Of a stretch of DNA of 64,000 bases, positions 1 to 7,217 are shown in pieces. The first letter of the stretch is position 1, and the number at the start of each line of letters is the position of its first letter. Source of the DNA: Bradyrhizobium sp. WBAH42 (GTDB lineage: Bacteria; Pseudomonadota; Alphaproteobacteria; Rhizobiales; Xanthobacteraceae); NCBI RefSeq assembly GCF_024585265.1, contig NZ_CP036533.1, positions 5,093,001-5,157,000 of the forward strand, read 5' to 3'. Position numbers and translations under genes: made by a program. Under the pieces are notes generated by a model. That model saw only the letters and a list, made by a program, of their open reading frames with translations. It made no database searches and was not told where the DNA came from.

Positions 1-53
1 GAAGCCGAAACAAAACGAATTGGCTCACAGGCTCTACGATAGCGACCGCAGCG

Positions 54-1412
54 TCACCTGCTGCCGTCCGGCCCCATCACGAGGTCCGGCAGCCAGGTCG
101 AGATTCCCGGCACGAAGCAGAGCAGCAGCACCGCGAGCATCATCAAGAGCACGAAGGGCAGCGTGCCCCAGATCACCTCGCGCAGGGGAATATCAGGCGC
201 GACGTTGCGGATGACGAAGATGTTGAGGCCGACCGGCGGATGGATCAGCCCCATCTCCATCACGATGGTCATGACCACGCCGAACCAGATGATGTCGAAG
301 TTGGCGGCGCGGAGCGGCGGCAGGATGATCGGCGCCGTCATCAGGATGATCGAGACCGGCGGCAGGAAGAAGCCGAGCACCACGACCATGACGAGGATCG
401 CGAACAGCAGCTCCCAGCGCGGCAAATGCATTGCGACGATGGCTTCGGCCACCGATTGCGAGATGTGCAGATAGCTCATCACGTAGGAATAGAGCAGCGA
501 CATGCCGATGATCATCATCAGCATGGTCGATTCCCGGATCGTCGACTTCATGATCGGGGCGAGGTCGCTCGGCCGCCACACGCTGTAGATTGCCGCGATC
601 AGCGCCAGCGCCAGGAGGCCGCCGAGGCCCGCGGTTTCCGACGGCGTGGCGTAGCCGCCATAGAGCGCGACCATGACACCGGTGAGCAGCAGCACGAAGG
701 GGATCACGCGCGGCAGCACGCTGAAGCGCTCGGCGAGCGTATATTCGTCGCGGGTGAGGATCGCAGCCTCCGGCCCGCCGTTCTTGTAGACCGCTTCGGC
801 CGCCCTGTATTCCTGGCGGAAGCGGATCACGGCATAGGCGCCGAACAGCGTGACCAGCAGCAGGCCCGGTCCGATGCCGGCGAGGAACAACCGCCCGAGC
901 GACTTTTCGGCGGCGACCGCGAACAGGATCATGGTGATCGAGGGCGGAAGCAGGATGCCGAGTGTGCCGCCGGCGGCGATGATCCCAGCGGCGAAGCCGC
1001 CGGAGTAGCCGCGCTTGCGCATCTCGGGGATACCGGCCGAGCCGATCGCCGAGCAGGTCGCGGGCGAAGATCCCGCCATTGCCGCAAACAGCGCGCAGGC
1101 GAACACGTTGGCGACGCCGAGGCCGCCGGGCACGCGATGCAGCCAGGCGTGCAACGCCGAATAGAGATCCTGGCCCGCGCGCGACTTGCCGATCGCCGCG
1201 CCCTTCAGGATGAAGAGCGGGATCGACAGCAGCGTGATCGAGGCCATCTCCTCGTAGACGTTCTGTGTCACCGTATCGAGCGAGGCCGAGGGCATGTAGA
1301 TGCCCATGAACACGACCGCGACCGCGCCGAGCGCGAACGCGATCGGCATGCCCGAGAACATCACCAGCAGCGTCGCAATGCCGTAGGCAAGGCCAATGCC
1401 GAAAACGCTCAT
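54..1412 (-). CDS. dctM: TRAP transporter large permease (DctM family)
   Basis: This is the 452-residue large membrane subunit of a tripartite ATP-independent periplasmic transporter, which imports a carboxylate-type solute using an ion gradient. The sequence is almost entirely hydrophobic, with about a dozen membrane segments, and has DctM-typical features: an early SGMPIAFALG stretch, a glycine-rich GGTLGILLPPS loop near the middle and a second HPPVGLNIFV motif near the C-terminus. The frame stays open upstream to 1523, but the start at 1412 gives the normal DctM N-terminus (MSVFGIGLAYG) and overlaps the dctQ stop by four bases (ATGA), typical of coupled translation. It is the last gene of the minus-strand order dctP-dctQ-dctM. 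The family is certain; the substrate is unknown. Confidence 0.93.
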   Translation of the reverse strand: MSVFGIGLAYGIATLLVMFSGMPIAFALGAVAVVFMGIYMPSASLDTVTQNVYEEMASITLLSIPLFILKGAAIGKSRAGQDLYSALHAWLHRVPGGLGVANVFACALFAAMAGSSPATCSAIGSAGIPEMRKRGYSGGFAAGIIAAGGTLGILLPPSITMILFAVAAEKSLGRLFLAGIGPGLLLVTLFGAYAVIRFRQEYRAAEAVYKNGGPEAAILTRDEYTLAERFSVLPRVIPFVLLLTGVMVALYGGYATPSETAGLGGLLALALIAAIYSVWRPSDLAPIMKSTIRESTMLMMIIGMSLLYSYVMSYLHISQSVAEAIVAMHLPRWELLFAILVMVVVLGFFLPPVSIILMTAPIILPPLRAANFDIIWFGVVMTIVMEMGLIHPPVGLNIFVIRNVAPDIPLREVIWGTLPFVLLMMLAVLLLCFVPGISTWLPDLVMGPDGSR

Positions 1413-1963
1413 GGCCGCTTGGCTCCGGTGAAGGGCAGCGCAAGCTGCACGAGGATCTGGAGGCAGAGCAGGCTCATCCCGAGTGCCATCAGCGAGTAGG
1501 GGATCGCGAGCGGCGGCGACCACATCGAGTTGGAGACCTGGCCGTCGACATAGGCCTCATGGGCCAGTGTCCAGGACTTCCAGGTGAAGAAGGCGCAGAA
1601 CAGGAATGTGGCGGCATCGACCAGCCAGAGGCGAACCTGGTTCGCGAATGGCGACAGCAGGCCGACGAAGGCCTCGATGCCGATATGACCGCGATTCTGC
1701 TGCACATAGGCCGCCGTCATGAAGGTGGCGCCGACCAGGAGGAACACGGCGGCCTCGTCCTGCCAGTAATTGGCGGCCTTGAACAGCGCGCGGCTGAGCA
1801 CGCTGTAGCTCAGGATGGTGCAGGCGGCGACCAGCGCAATCGCGGCGAACACGACGATGATGCTGTTGAGGACGGCGAGACCGCGATCGATCGCCGCCGC
1901 AGGGCCGGTCCCTGCGGCAACGCTCGCCTGGTCGTCACGATCCGGAAGCGGACCGTGGCTCAT
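1409..1963 (-). CDS. dctQ: TRAP transporter small permease (DctQ family)
   Basis: This is the small membrane subunit of the TRAP transporter, 184 residues with four predicted membrane segments. The first begins around residue 30 after a short polar N-terminus, and conserved-looking WQDEAA and RGHIGIEAF segments follow, as in DctQ proteins. It bridges the large permease and the periplasmic receptor. The ATG at 1963 was chosen because it overlaps the dctP stop by four bases; the frame is open further upstream inside dctP, where no start is plausible. Both overlaps place dctP, dctQ and dctM in one transcript. Substrate is not inferable from this subunit. Confidence 0.9.
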   Translation of the reverse strand: MSHGPLPDRDDQASVAAGTGPAAAIDRGLAVLNSIIVVFAAIALVAACTILSYSVLSRALFKAANYWQDEAAVFLLVGATFMTAAYVQQNRGHIGIEAFVGLLSPFANQVRLWLVDAATFLFCAFFTWKSWTLAHEAYVDGQVSNSMWSPPLAIPYSLMALGMSLLCLQILVQLALPFTGAKRP

Positions 1964-2982
1964 GCCGCGACGTCGATGGCGAGCTTGAGCAGGTTTGCGG
2001 CGGTCGCGGTCTTGGCGCTGTAATCCTTCCACGCGGTGTCGCGCGCGATGTCGCGCCATTTGCCGACGGTCGCGGCATCCAGAACCGAGACCTTGGCGCC
2101 GGCCTTCTCGTAGACCTTGGCGACCTCGACGTCGTCGTCCTGCGCGCCCTTGCGGCCGAAGGCTTCGAGCTCGGTGCCGACCGCGAGCAGGATGTCCTGA
2201 TGGTTCTTCGGCAGCTTGTCGAAGATCGCCTTCGACATCATCAGCGGCTCGAGCATGAACCAGTAGGAGGCGCCTGCCCCTGATGTCAGCGACTTCGCGA
2301 CCTCTTCGAGGCGGAACGAGATCAGGCTGGTCGAGGAGGTGATGCCGGCATCGCAGGCGCCGGTCTGCATCGCCGCGTAGATTTCGTTGGAAGGCACCGA
2401 CAGCACCGAGGCGCCGGCGGTCTGCAGCACCATGTCCATCTCGCGCGAGCCGCCGCGCACCTTCAGGCCCTTGGCGTCTTCCGGCGCGACGATCGGCTTG
2501 GAGCGGCTGGCGACGCCGCCGGCCTGCCAGACCCAGGTGAGCAGGATGATGCCCTTGTCGGCGAGGAAGTCGGTCAGCGCCTTGCCGACGGGCTCCTTCT
2601 TCCAGCGCAGGCCCTGGTCGTAGGTGGTCACCAGGCCCGGCATCAGGCCGATATTGGTTTCCGGCACCTCGCCGCCGGCATAGGGCATCGGATAGAGGCT
2701 GATATCGAGCGCGCCCTTGCGCATGGCGGAGAACTGCGCGTTGGTCTTGATCAGCGAGGAGTTCGGATAGATCTCGGCGGCAATGTCGCCGTTGCTGCGC
2801 TTGGCAACTTCAGCGGCGAACATGCGGCAGAGCCGGTCGCGGAAATCGCCCTTGTCGATGGTGCCGCCCGGAAATTGATGTGAGATCTTCAGCGTGGTCG
2901 CGGCCTGCGCGGTGCCAGTGCCGAAGCGCAGAATGGCGGGTGCCGCGACGGCGGTCGCGATCAGATGTCGGCGCGTAATCAT
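1960..2982 (-). CDS. dctP: TRAP transporter substrate-binding protein (DctP family)
   Basis: This is the periplasmic receptor of the TRAP system, 340 residues. The N-terminus has a twin-arginine-like signal (MITRRHLIATAVAAPAILRF, then an AQA-type cleavage site near residue 28), so export may be by Tat; this is inference. The mature protein has DctP features: TTLKISHQFPGG at its start, a central GLKVRGGSREMD segment where the family places its substrate-binding Arg, and a SVPSNEIYAAMQTGACDA stretch. A purine-rich AAAGGGA lies about seven bases before the ATG. It heads the operon with dctQ and dctM. The ligand is probably an organic acid, but nothing here identifies it. Confidence 0.93.
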   Translation of the reverse strand: MITRRHLIATAVAAPAILRFGTGTAQAATTLKISHQFPGGTIDKGDFRDRLCRMFAAEVAKRSNGDIAAEIYPNSSLIKTNAQFSAMRKGALDISLYPMPYAGGEVPETNIGLMPGLVTTYDQGLRWKKEPVGKALTDFLADKGIILLTWVWQAGGVASRSKPIVAPEDAKGLKVRGGSREMDMVLQTAGASVLSVPSNEIYAAMQTGACDAGITSSTSLISFRLEEVAKSLTSGAGASYWFMLEPLMMSKAIFDKLPKNHQDILLAVGTELEAFGRKGAQDDDVEVAKVYEKAGAKVSVLDAATVGKWRDIARDTAWKDYSAKTATAANLLKLAIDVAA

Positions 2983-3314
2983 GGTGTGATCCCTTTGATC
3001 GTTTCTTTGGACTGTTCTTGTTGGTGTGATTTGGGTCGGGTCTTGTCAGACCGGCGTTCGGGCCCATCCTAGCCGGTCTTCCACCCGATATTCTCTCATC
3101 TGATAGTTCGAGACCGAATGCCCCGGCAAGTGCCGGCCGTGCTGCGCTGCACACTTGCGATCCCGGTTGTGAGCGCGAAGCACGTCGTACAGCGGCCAGC
3201 GGATGGCTCGCCAAAATTTATAGGCAGCGGCGTAACAACGCCGACTGGCGATCCGTCGATATTGAATAGCGGCGTCCGTCGCTGACAAACACCATCTCGA
3301 AGGAAAGATGAACC
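2983..3314. promoter_or_regulatory. Divergent intergenic region between dctP and the MXKDX protein
   Basis: These 332 bases lie between two divergently transcribed genes and should hold both promoters. I see no convincing gene, although short frames exist. A purine-rich AAGGAAAG sits before the MXKDX start at 3315. An AT-rich AAAATTTATAG patch near 3214 stands out from the GC-rich background, but I cannot assign a -35/-10 pair with confidence. Confidence 0.35.
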
Positions 3315-3560
3315 ATGACCATTCGCACCCGCATCGTGCTCGGCGTCTCGGCTGCCGCTCTCTCGCTAGGCCTCGCGTTTGCGCCGGCCGCTTTTGCTCA
3401 GGACAAGATGGGCAAGGACGACGGCATGATGAAAAAGGACACGATGTCCAAGGACGGCATGATGAAGAAGGATACCATGTCCAAGGACGACGGCATGAAG
3501 AAGGACCACATGTCGAAGGACGGCATGAAGAAAGACGACGGGATGATGAAGAAGAACTGA
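3315..3560 (+). CDS. Secreted pentapeptide MXKDX repeat protein
   Basis: This 81-residue protein has a clear Sec signal peptide (hydrophobic core ending at AFAPAAFAQ, cleavage near residue 29). The mature part consists almost wholly of short repeats on a Met-x-Lys-Asp-x pattern (DGMMKKDTMSKD and variants), matching the family that databases call pentapeptide MXKDX repeat protein. Function is unknown. The mature chain is very rich in Met, Lys and Asp and contains no Cys, so it is probably disordered in the periplasm; metal or oxidant binding by methionine is speculation. The start is supported by AAGGAAAG about nine bases upstream. The gene looks monocistronic and is followed by a GC hairpin. 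Confidence 0.9.
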   Translation: MTIRTRIVLGVSAAALSLGLAFAPAAFAQDKMGKDDGMMKKDTMSKDGMMKKDTMSKDDGMKKDHMSKDGMKKDDGMMKKN

Positions 3561-3617
3561 TCCAGGGCCGTCATCGCGCAACGCCCTTTGGCGGGTCGCG
3601 CCCTCTCGAATTCCGGC

Positions 3618-3636
3618 GGCGGCCTTTGAGGCCGCC
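3618..3636. terminator. GC-rich hairpin between convergent genes
   Basis: GGCGGCC at 3618-3624 pairs perfectly with GGCCGCC at 3630-3636 around a five-base TTTGA loop. It lies between the MXKDX gene (plus) and the DUF6481 gene (minus), so it may end both transcripts. There is no good T-run on either side, so intrinsic activity is uncertain. Confidence 0.45.
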
Positions 3637-3685
3637 TCCGGAGTGATTGTTCAGTTCAAGTTCAATTGAACGTGACCGGCGAGTC

Positions 3686-4033
3686 TTACTTGCGCTTCGC
3701 TTTGCGGGCGGCGTAGCGCGCATCGCGCTTGGCCTTCTGCTCGGCCTCGAGCGCAGCCAGCCTCTCGGCGGCTTCCTCGGCCTCCCGCGCGATCCGCGCA
3801 GCTTCCGCCGCCTTGGCCTCTTCCTCGAGGCGCTTCTGCTCGGCCTTTTCGGCCTCGCGCGCGGCCTTTGCCTCGGCGCGCTTGGCCGCAAGGGCCTCGC
3901 GTTCAGCGCGGCGCGCGATCACCGCCGGATCATCGGGGCCCGGCTGCGACTTGAACTTGTTCAAAAGATTTTTGCGAGCGTCCTGCGCCGCCTTTTGCCG
4001 GTCTGCAAAGCCGGGTTCCCTGAATCCACTCAT
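3686..4033 (-). CDS. DUF6481 family protein, highly charged helical
   Basis: This is a 115-residue protein made almost entirely of Ala, Glu, Lys and Arg after a short N-terminal motif (MSGFREPGFADRQKAAQDAR). From about residue 38 it forms an uninterrupted predicted alpha-helix or coiled coil, ending in a basic tail (RYAARKAKRK). The N-terminal GFADRQKAA motif and layout match the DUF6481 family as I know it from Bradyrhizobium relatives; its function is unknown. There is no signal peptide or membrane segment, so it is probably cytoplasmic, and the basic tail could contact nucleic acid (speculation). It is transcribed alone, converging on the MXKDX gene. Confidence 0.8.
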   Translation of the reverse strand: MSGFREPGFADRQKAAQDARKNLLNKFKSQPGPDDPAVIARRAEREALAAKRAEAKAAREAEKAEQKRLEEEAKAAEAARIAREAEEAAERLAALEAEQKAKRDARYAARKAKRK

Positions 4034-4298
4034 CGACGAGCCTTGTCTTCCTCGCTTTCGATCCTACATCGGTGCCTGTTGGTACGTCGGCTGGGCATAG
4101 CAGGCGCCACGCGACGCAGAAGCGTGTACATCGGCGTGCGTCGCGAAGCCACCCATAATCGCAGCCGATCAGGTCAACGAAAAATCGCCCCCCGACGATC
4201 TCTCGTAGCCCGGAAAAACTGCTGAATTGTGATGTCCCTCATAAACGGGGCACACGGGCGACGCCTAGCGTCCGCCCCGTACGAGACGGAGCACGGGC

Positions 4299-4535
4299 AT
4301 GACGATCTCAAGACCAAGCCTGAAAGCGCTGGCGATTGCCTTCGCCGTGGCAGGCGTGGCCGGCGCCGCGCTGCTGCTCGCACGTCCGCAGCCCATCGAA
4401 AGTGCGGTGCTGGGAGCGGATTGGGAATGCACCCGGACTGCATTCGTGCTCACGAGCTGCGCACCGCGCGTTCAGGAGGCAATTCCGGCGGTCGAAACCT
4501 TGCGCAAGGATGCGATCCGGCAGACCCGGGGCTGA
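4299..4535 (+). CDS. Small membrane-anchored or secreted protein, unknown function
   Basis: This is a 78-residue protein with one N-terminal hydrophobic helix (residues about 9-28, LKALAIAFAVAGVAGAALLL) followed by about 50 residues with two cysteines (WECTR and LTSCAPR) that could form a disulfide outside the membrane. I do not recognise a family. The ATG at 4299 has a GGAG-type ribosome-binding site about eight bases upstream. It is followed by another small single-helix protein at 4612 in the same direction, so the two may be co-transcribed. Confidence 0.6.
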   Translation: MTISRPSLKALAIAFAVAGVAGAALLLARPQPIESAVLGADWECTRTAFVLTSCAPRVQEAIPAVETLRKDAIRQTRG

Positions 4536-4611
4536 ATTGGGCCGGGTGATCGGGATGTGACGCGACGCCGCAGAGGTGGTAAAGCCAGCGCGCCAGCGTG
4601 ACCAGGCGGCC

Positions 4612-4848
4612 ATGTCGAAACCAGAGTCCAGATCCGAACCGGGCGAGGAGCCCAATTCTCGACCGAACCGTCAGCCCAAGCGTCCGTCCGGCGGCGACCG
4701 CCGCGGCGCGCTCGCAGGATTGATCATCGCGGTCGTGATCCTCGGCGTCGGCTGGTGGCTGGCCCGGGACCTGACGGCAGCCAGCAAGATGCAGGATTGC
4801 CTGATGTCCGGGCGAAGCAATTGCAACGTGATCGAGCCGGCGCGGTAG
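4612..4848 (+). CDS. Small single-pass membrane protein, unknown function
   Basis: This is a 78-residue protein with a polar, proline- and arginine-rich N-terminus (residues 1-36), one membrane helix (about residues 38-54, GALAGLIIAVVILGVGWWL) and a short tail with two cysteines (MQDCLMSGRSNCNVIE). The two-cysteine tail after one helix resembles the preceding small protein at 4299, so the pair may be functionally linked. The start was taken at the ATG behind AGGCGG; the frame is open slightly further upstream. An inverted repeat follows at 4869-4888. No family was recognised. Confidence 0.6.
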   Translation: MSKPESRSEPGEEPNSRPNRQPKRPSGGDRRGALAGLIIAVVILGVGWWLARDLTAASKMQDCLMSGRSNCNVIEPAR

Positions 4849-4868
4849 GCGCGATCCCGCACGACCCG

Positions 4869-4888
4869 CAGGGCTAAAAAGAGGCCCT
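4869..4888 (+). terminator. Probable terminator hairpin after the small membrane proteins
   Basis: CAGGGC (4869-4874) pairs with GCCCTG (4883-4888) across an A-rich loop, followed by an AT-rich stretch (ATCTTAATCATTT). It sits 21 bases after the stop at 4848. The stem is short, so this is a moderate call. Confidence 0.45.
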
Positions 4889-5022
4889 GATCTTAATCAT
4901 TTGTAACGGGACTTAGCCGATCAAGCAGGGCAGTGATTTCGGCCGGCATCAGCCCGGCGCGTGGCGATTCGTCGATCGCGCCCGGAAATCATGGCCATGG
5001 AAAGAACAGGGGGCTAGCACGC

Positions 5023-5781
5023 ATGAGTGCGTCCAAACGCATCAAGATCATCCTTCCCGTGGTCTCCGCCATCTCGTTGCTCGCGCTGTCGGCGCAGGCC
5101 CAGGAGGCCAGGCCACCGAAAGACGCCAGCCCACCGCCGGCCGGGCCGGCCGCAGGCGCGCCGCCACAGGCCAATCCGACCATGCGCAAGGGCCCTCCAC
5201 CCCAGCAGGCGACCCGCCCTGCGCAGCCCGGCGGTCAGCCCCATGCAGGTCACAATGCCGGCGGCCCGCCCCCCGGACGTCACGTTGCGCGCGGTCCTGC
5301 TCCGGCACGGGACTGGGGCGGACACAGCTATCGCGGCAATCTAGCCTGGGAGGGCGGACGCTGGCGCCACGAAGTCCGCCATGGCCGGTCCGGCTGGTGG
5401 TGGGACGTTGGCGGCGTCTGGTACTATTATCCGCAGCGCATGGCTGGCCCGCCGGCCTACATCTCAGAGGACTATATCGACGACGTGCCGGTAGCCTACG
5501 CCCCGCCTCCGGTGGCCTATGCGCCGCCACCTCCGCCGCCGCCACCGGCTGATCCCGGCGCCAGCGCGCTTGGCGGCGCGATCGTCGGCGGCCTGCTGGG
5601 TGGCCTGATCTCAGGCAATGCAACAGGGGCTGCCGCTGGCGCGGTCCTCGGCGGTGCAACGGGCGCAATCGCCGGTGCGACCGCTGCAGCCCAGCCCGGC
5701 TATTACTGGGCGCAGGGCGCCTGCTACTACCGTTATCCGAACGGCCAATATGTGCAGGCCGATCCCCGCGCCTGCTATTGA
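5023..5781 (+). CDS. Secreted proline-rich, glycine-zipper protein
   Basis: This is a 252-residue exported protein. A Sec signal peptide (residues 1-26, ending LALSAQAQ) precedes a Pro/Ala/Gly-rich segment (about 27-95), then a Trp/Tyr-rich domain (about 100-145, with WGGHSYRG and SGWWWDVGGVWYYY), a proline run (about 160-180), and a glycine-zipper segment (about 185-225, repeated GGxxGGxxxG spacing) of the type that packs in membranes. The C-terminus has a YYWAQGACYYRYPNGQY motif with paired cysteines. This layout is common in alphaproteobacterial envelope proteins of unknown function. GGGGG upstream of the ATG supports the start. A perfect palindrome follows as terminator. Confidence 0.8.
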   Translation: MSASKRIKIILPVVSAISLLALSAQAQEARPPKDASPPPAGPAAGAPPQANPTMRKGPPPQQATRPAQPGGQPHAGHNAGGPPPGRHVARGPAPARDWGGHSYRGNLAWEGGRWRHEVRHGRSGWWWDVGGVWYYYPQRMAGPPAYISEDYIDDVPVAYAPPPVAYAPPPPPPPPADPGASALGGAIVGGLLGGLISGNATGAAAGAVLGGATGAIAGATAAAQPGYYWAQGACYYRYPNGQYVQADPRACY

Positions 5782-5820
5782 GTTTTCTATTGAGTTTTCC
5801 TGGCCGGATTGGACCATTAA

Positions 5821-5838
5821 GGCGGGCTCGAGCCCGCC
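5821..5838 (+). terminator. Palindromic terminator after the glycine-zipper gene
   Basis: The 18 bases GGCGGGCTCGAGCCCGCC are a perfect palindrome 40 bases after the stop at 5781 and are followed by TCATCTTCTTG. The layout suggests a hairpin terminator, with only a modest T-tract. Confidence 0.55.
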
Positions 5839-5936
5839 TCATCTTCTTGCACACCGGCGGTTGCTTCGAATTGGCTCTGGCGCTCGCCGCCGCTCCACGC
5901 AAATCTCAAAGAAAAATGACGGGATGATTCGCGGGG

Positions 5937-6038
5937 ATGTGGGACATGCTGGATGCCATCCAGATCAGCCTGGCGCTCTGGGCCATGATCGTTTGCGGCG
6001 GAATTAAACTCGCGCAGGTGCTGCCCAGCCTGATCTAA
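5937..6038 (+). CDS. Possible 33-residue single-helix membrane peptide
   Basis: A short frame starts at an ATG directly after GCGGGG and encodes 33 residues, nearly all of which form one hydrophobic helix (ISLALWAMIVCGG). No overlapping frame looks better. Peptides of this kind are often missed by gene callers. I do not recognise a family, and the evidence is only the ribosome-binding site and helix composition, so this is tentative. Confidence 0.4.
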   Translation: MWDMLDAIQISLALWAMIVCGGIKLAQVLPSLI

Positions 6039-6074
6039 GGCAGGATCAGCGGGCAGACCGACCACGTCGGCGCG

Positions 6075-6236
6075 TCAGGACACGAGCCAGTTGAAGAACG
6101 CGATCGAGGCCCAGACCAGGCCGGCGATCCAGGCCACCATGACGACGCCGATGGTACCGAGATAGGCGATGCCGAGCAGGTCCGCGCGGTGTCGCTGCGT
6201 CGGCACGATGACTTCGGTTGCTGCTTTGCGTGTCAT
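6075..6236 (-). CDS. Small single-pass membrane protein, unknown function
   Basis: This 53-residue frame on the minus strand has a charged N-terminus (MTRKAATEVIVPTQRHRADL) and one long hydrophobic helix (about residues 21-51, with IGVVMVAWIAGLVW). The sharp split between polar head and helix, and clean start and stop codons, suggest a real inner-membrane peptide. Upstream Shine-Dalgarno evidence is weak. The gene converges on the possible micropeptide at 5937. No family was recognised. Confidence 0.5.
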   Translation of the reverse strand: MTRKAATEVIVPTQRHRADLLGIAYLGTIGVVMVAWIAGLVWASIAFFNWLVS

Positions 6237-6401
6237 GACCGGACATCACCCATGAAGCCTTGGCAGCTTGTTTAGCGGAGATGTCGCGGACAGGCTGTGA
6301 CGTGGTTCACAGATCGGTCCACGCGGCTGGCGGGGGACCCCGCAATCATACGGAACGAAATTGCCACGCGCTTGTCCAGATGGCCGGCTAGAGTCTGCCT
6401 C

Positions 6402-6587
6402 ATGTACACCGAGTACGATCCGCAACATGAGGCCGAGGCCGCAATGAAGCGCGCCGCGGAGGCCGAGGGTGTCGACCGGCAACGGCTGATCCAGCTGGCC
6501 CTGGCATGGCACGAACTCGCCCGCGATCTGCGCGATGAGCAAGCCGGCGCCTCGCATCCGGCCGGACACAGACCGCCGGCCCGATAG
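6402..6587 (+). CDS. Small hydrophilic protein, unknown function
   Basis: This is a 61-residue predicted cytoplasmic protein with an amphipathic helical core (about residues 8-45, with EAAMKRAAEAEG and LALAWHELARDLRDEQ) and a Pro/His-rich tail. The frame is open further upstream, but the ATG at 6402 gives the more natural N-terminus (MYTEYDPQHEAEAAM). No family was recognised and no partner is evident. A strong hairpin follows at 6604-6632, although its T-run faces the other strand. Confidence 0.5.
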   Translation: MYTEYDPQHEAEAAMKRAAEAEGVDRQRLIQLALAWHELARDLRDEQAGASHPAGHRPPAR

Positions 6588-6603
6588 CACTGACATGAGA
6601 AAA

Positions 6604-6632
6604 ACCCCGTGCTCGGGGGACAAGCACGGGGT
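6604..6632 (-). terminator. Strong intrinsic terminator reading leftward
   Basis: Arms ACCCCGTGCT (6604-6613) and AGCACGGGGT (6623-6632) form a ten-base-pair perfect stem with a nine-base loop. On the minus strand it is followed directly by TTTT, the classic intrinsic layout. No convincing minus-strand gene lies immediately upstream of it, because the DUF2171 gene to the right has its own terminator. It may therefore end a small RNA, or act weakly on the plus-strand gene at 6402. Confidence 0.7.
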
Positions 6633-6850
6633 CCTTCAAAGCCGACCGGGGCTGGCGGGTCGGCACCACTCTGTTCGCTTATCAAACGCGCTGATCGCGC
6701 ATTCGTTCCCGATCGATCCGCAGTGATGAAGGCCATCGAATTGCAGCGATCTTCCACCGCAGCAAGCCATCGTTAACGAATGCGCCGCGCCATCGAATTG
6801 CGGTTGCGATTCGTGCTTGCGAACGAAGCGGAGTCGGACCGTGAACAAAC
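6604..6850 (-). ncRNA. Candidate small RNA ending at the 6604-6632 terminator
   Basis: The stretch between the two leftward terminators has no good coding frame. On the minus strand its end reads as two stacked hairpins: CCGACC and GGTCGG around a ten-base loop (about 6641-6662), then the strong terminator. This is typical of the 3' part of a bacterial small RNA. The 13-base sequence GCCATCGAATTGC occurs twice (6732-6744 and 6789-6801). The 5' end and promoter are unknown, so the right boundary is arbitrary. A 70-codon TTG-initiated frame covers the region but has poor codon usage. Confidence 0.3.
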
Positions 6851-6853
6851 AAA

Positions 6854-6868
6854 AGCCCCGCGGGGGCT
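6854..6868 (-). terminator. Intrinsic terminator of the DUF2171 gene
   Basis: AGCCCC and GGGGCT arms (6854-6859 and 6863-6868) form a tight hairpin just after the DUF2171 stop. On the minus strand the stem is followed by TTTGTTTG, a usable U-tract. Confidence 0.7.
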
Positions 6869-6875
6869 CAGTGTT

Positions 6876-7103
6876 TTACGCCGCTTCCGTCTTCGGAACG
6901 GCATCGGCATTCACCGACAGCTTGACGACGTCGCCTTCGACGGCACCGACATATTTCGTGTCGATATAGTGGTGATGGTCCTTGTGACCTTCCGGGCTGT
7001 CCTTGCGCGTCAGCTTGATGCGGTTGCCCTCAAGCCGATCGACGGTGCCGACATGTGCGCCGTCCTTGCCGATGATTTTCATGTGCTCTCTGATGTCAGC
7101 CAT
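6876..7103 (-). CDS. DUF2171 domain protein
   Basis: This is a 75-residue cytoplasmic protein with the DUF2171 pattern: MADIREHMKIIGKDGAHVG at the N-terminus, the GTVDRLEGNRIKLTRKDS core, an HHHYID segment, and a VEGDVVKLS repeat of the core fold. It resembles a PRC-barrel-like small beta domain, and its function is unknown. The start at 7103 is set by GGAGGA seven bases upstream; the frame itself extends to 7127. It is monocistronic with its own terminator and is divergent from the PLP-fold gene at 7218. Confidence 0.85.
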   Translation of the reverse strand: MADIREHMKIIGKDGAHVGTVDRLEGNRIKLTRKDSPEGHKDHHHYIDTKYVGAVEGDVVKLSVNADAVPKTEAA

Positions 7104-7217
7104 GCTGTCCTCCTTGCATGGATTCAACTGCGAAGGTGCCTGTTCGTTGCAGCGGGCGCGTTGGACCCGCTGGGTTTTCCAGACGTTGACGCCTGACTGG
7201 ATCTGTCAAGAAGCGCA

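Noticed and set aside
3421..3552. Short tandem repeats in the MXKDX gene considered as a CRISPR-like array
   Set aside because: The repeats are in frame, encode the Met-Lys-Asp pattern, are irregular in length and lack unique spacers.
6636..6848. 70-codon minus-strand frame ending just before the terminator at 6604-6632
   Set aside because: It starts with TTG without a ribosome-binding site directly after another gene's terminator, and its codon use is unlike the neighbours. A small RNA is the better reading.
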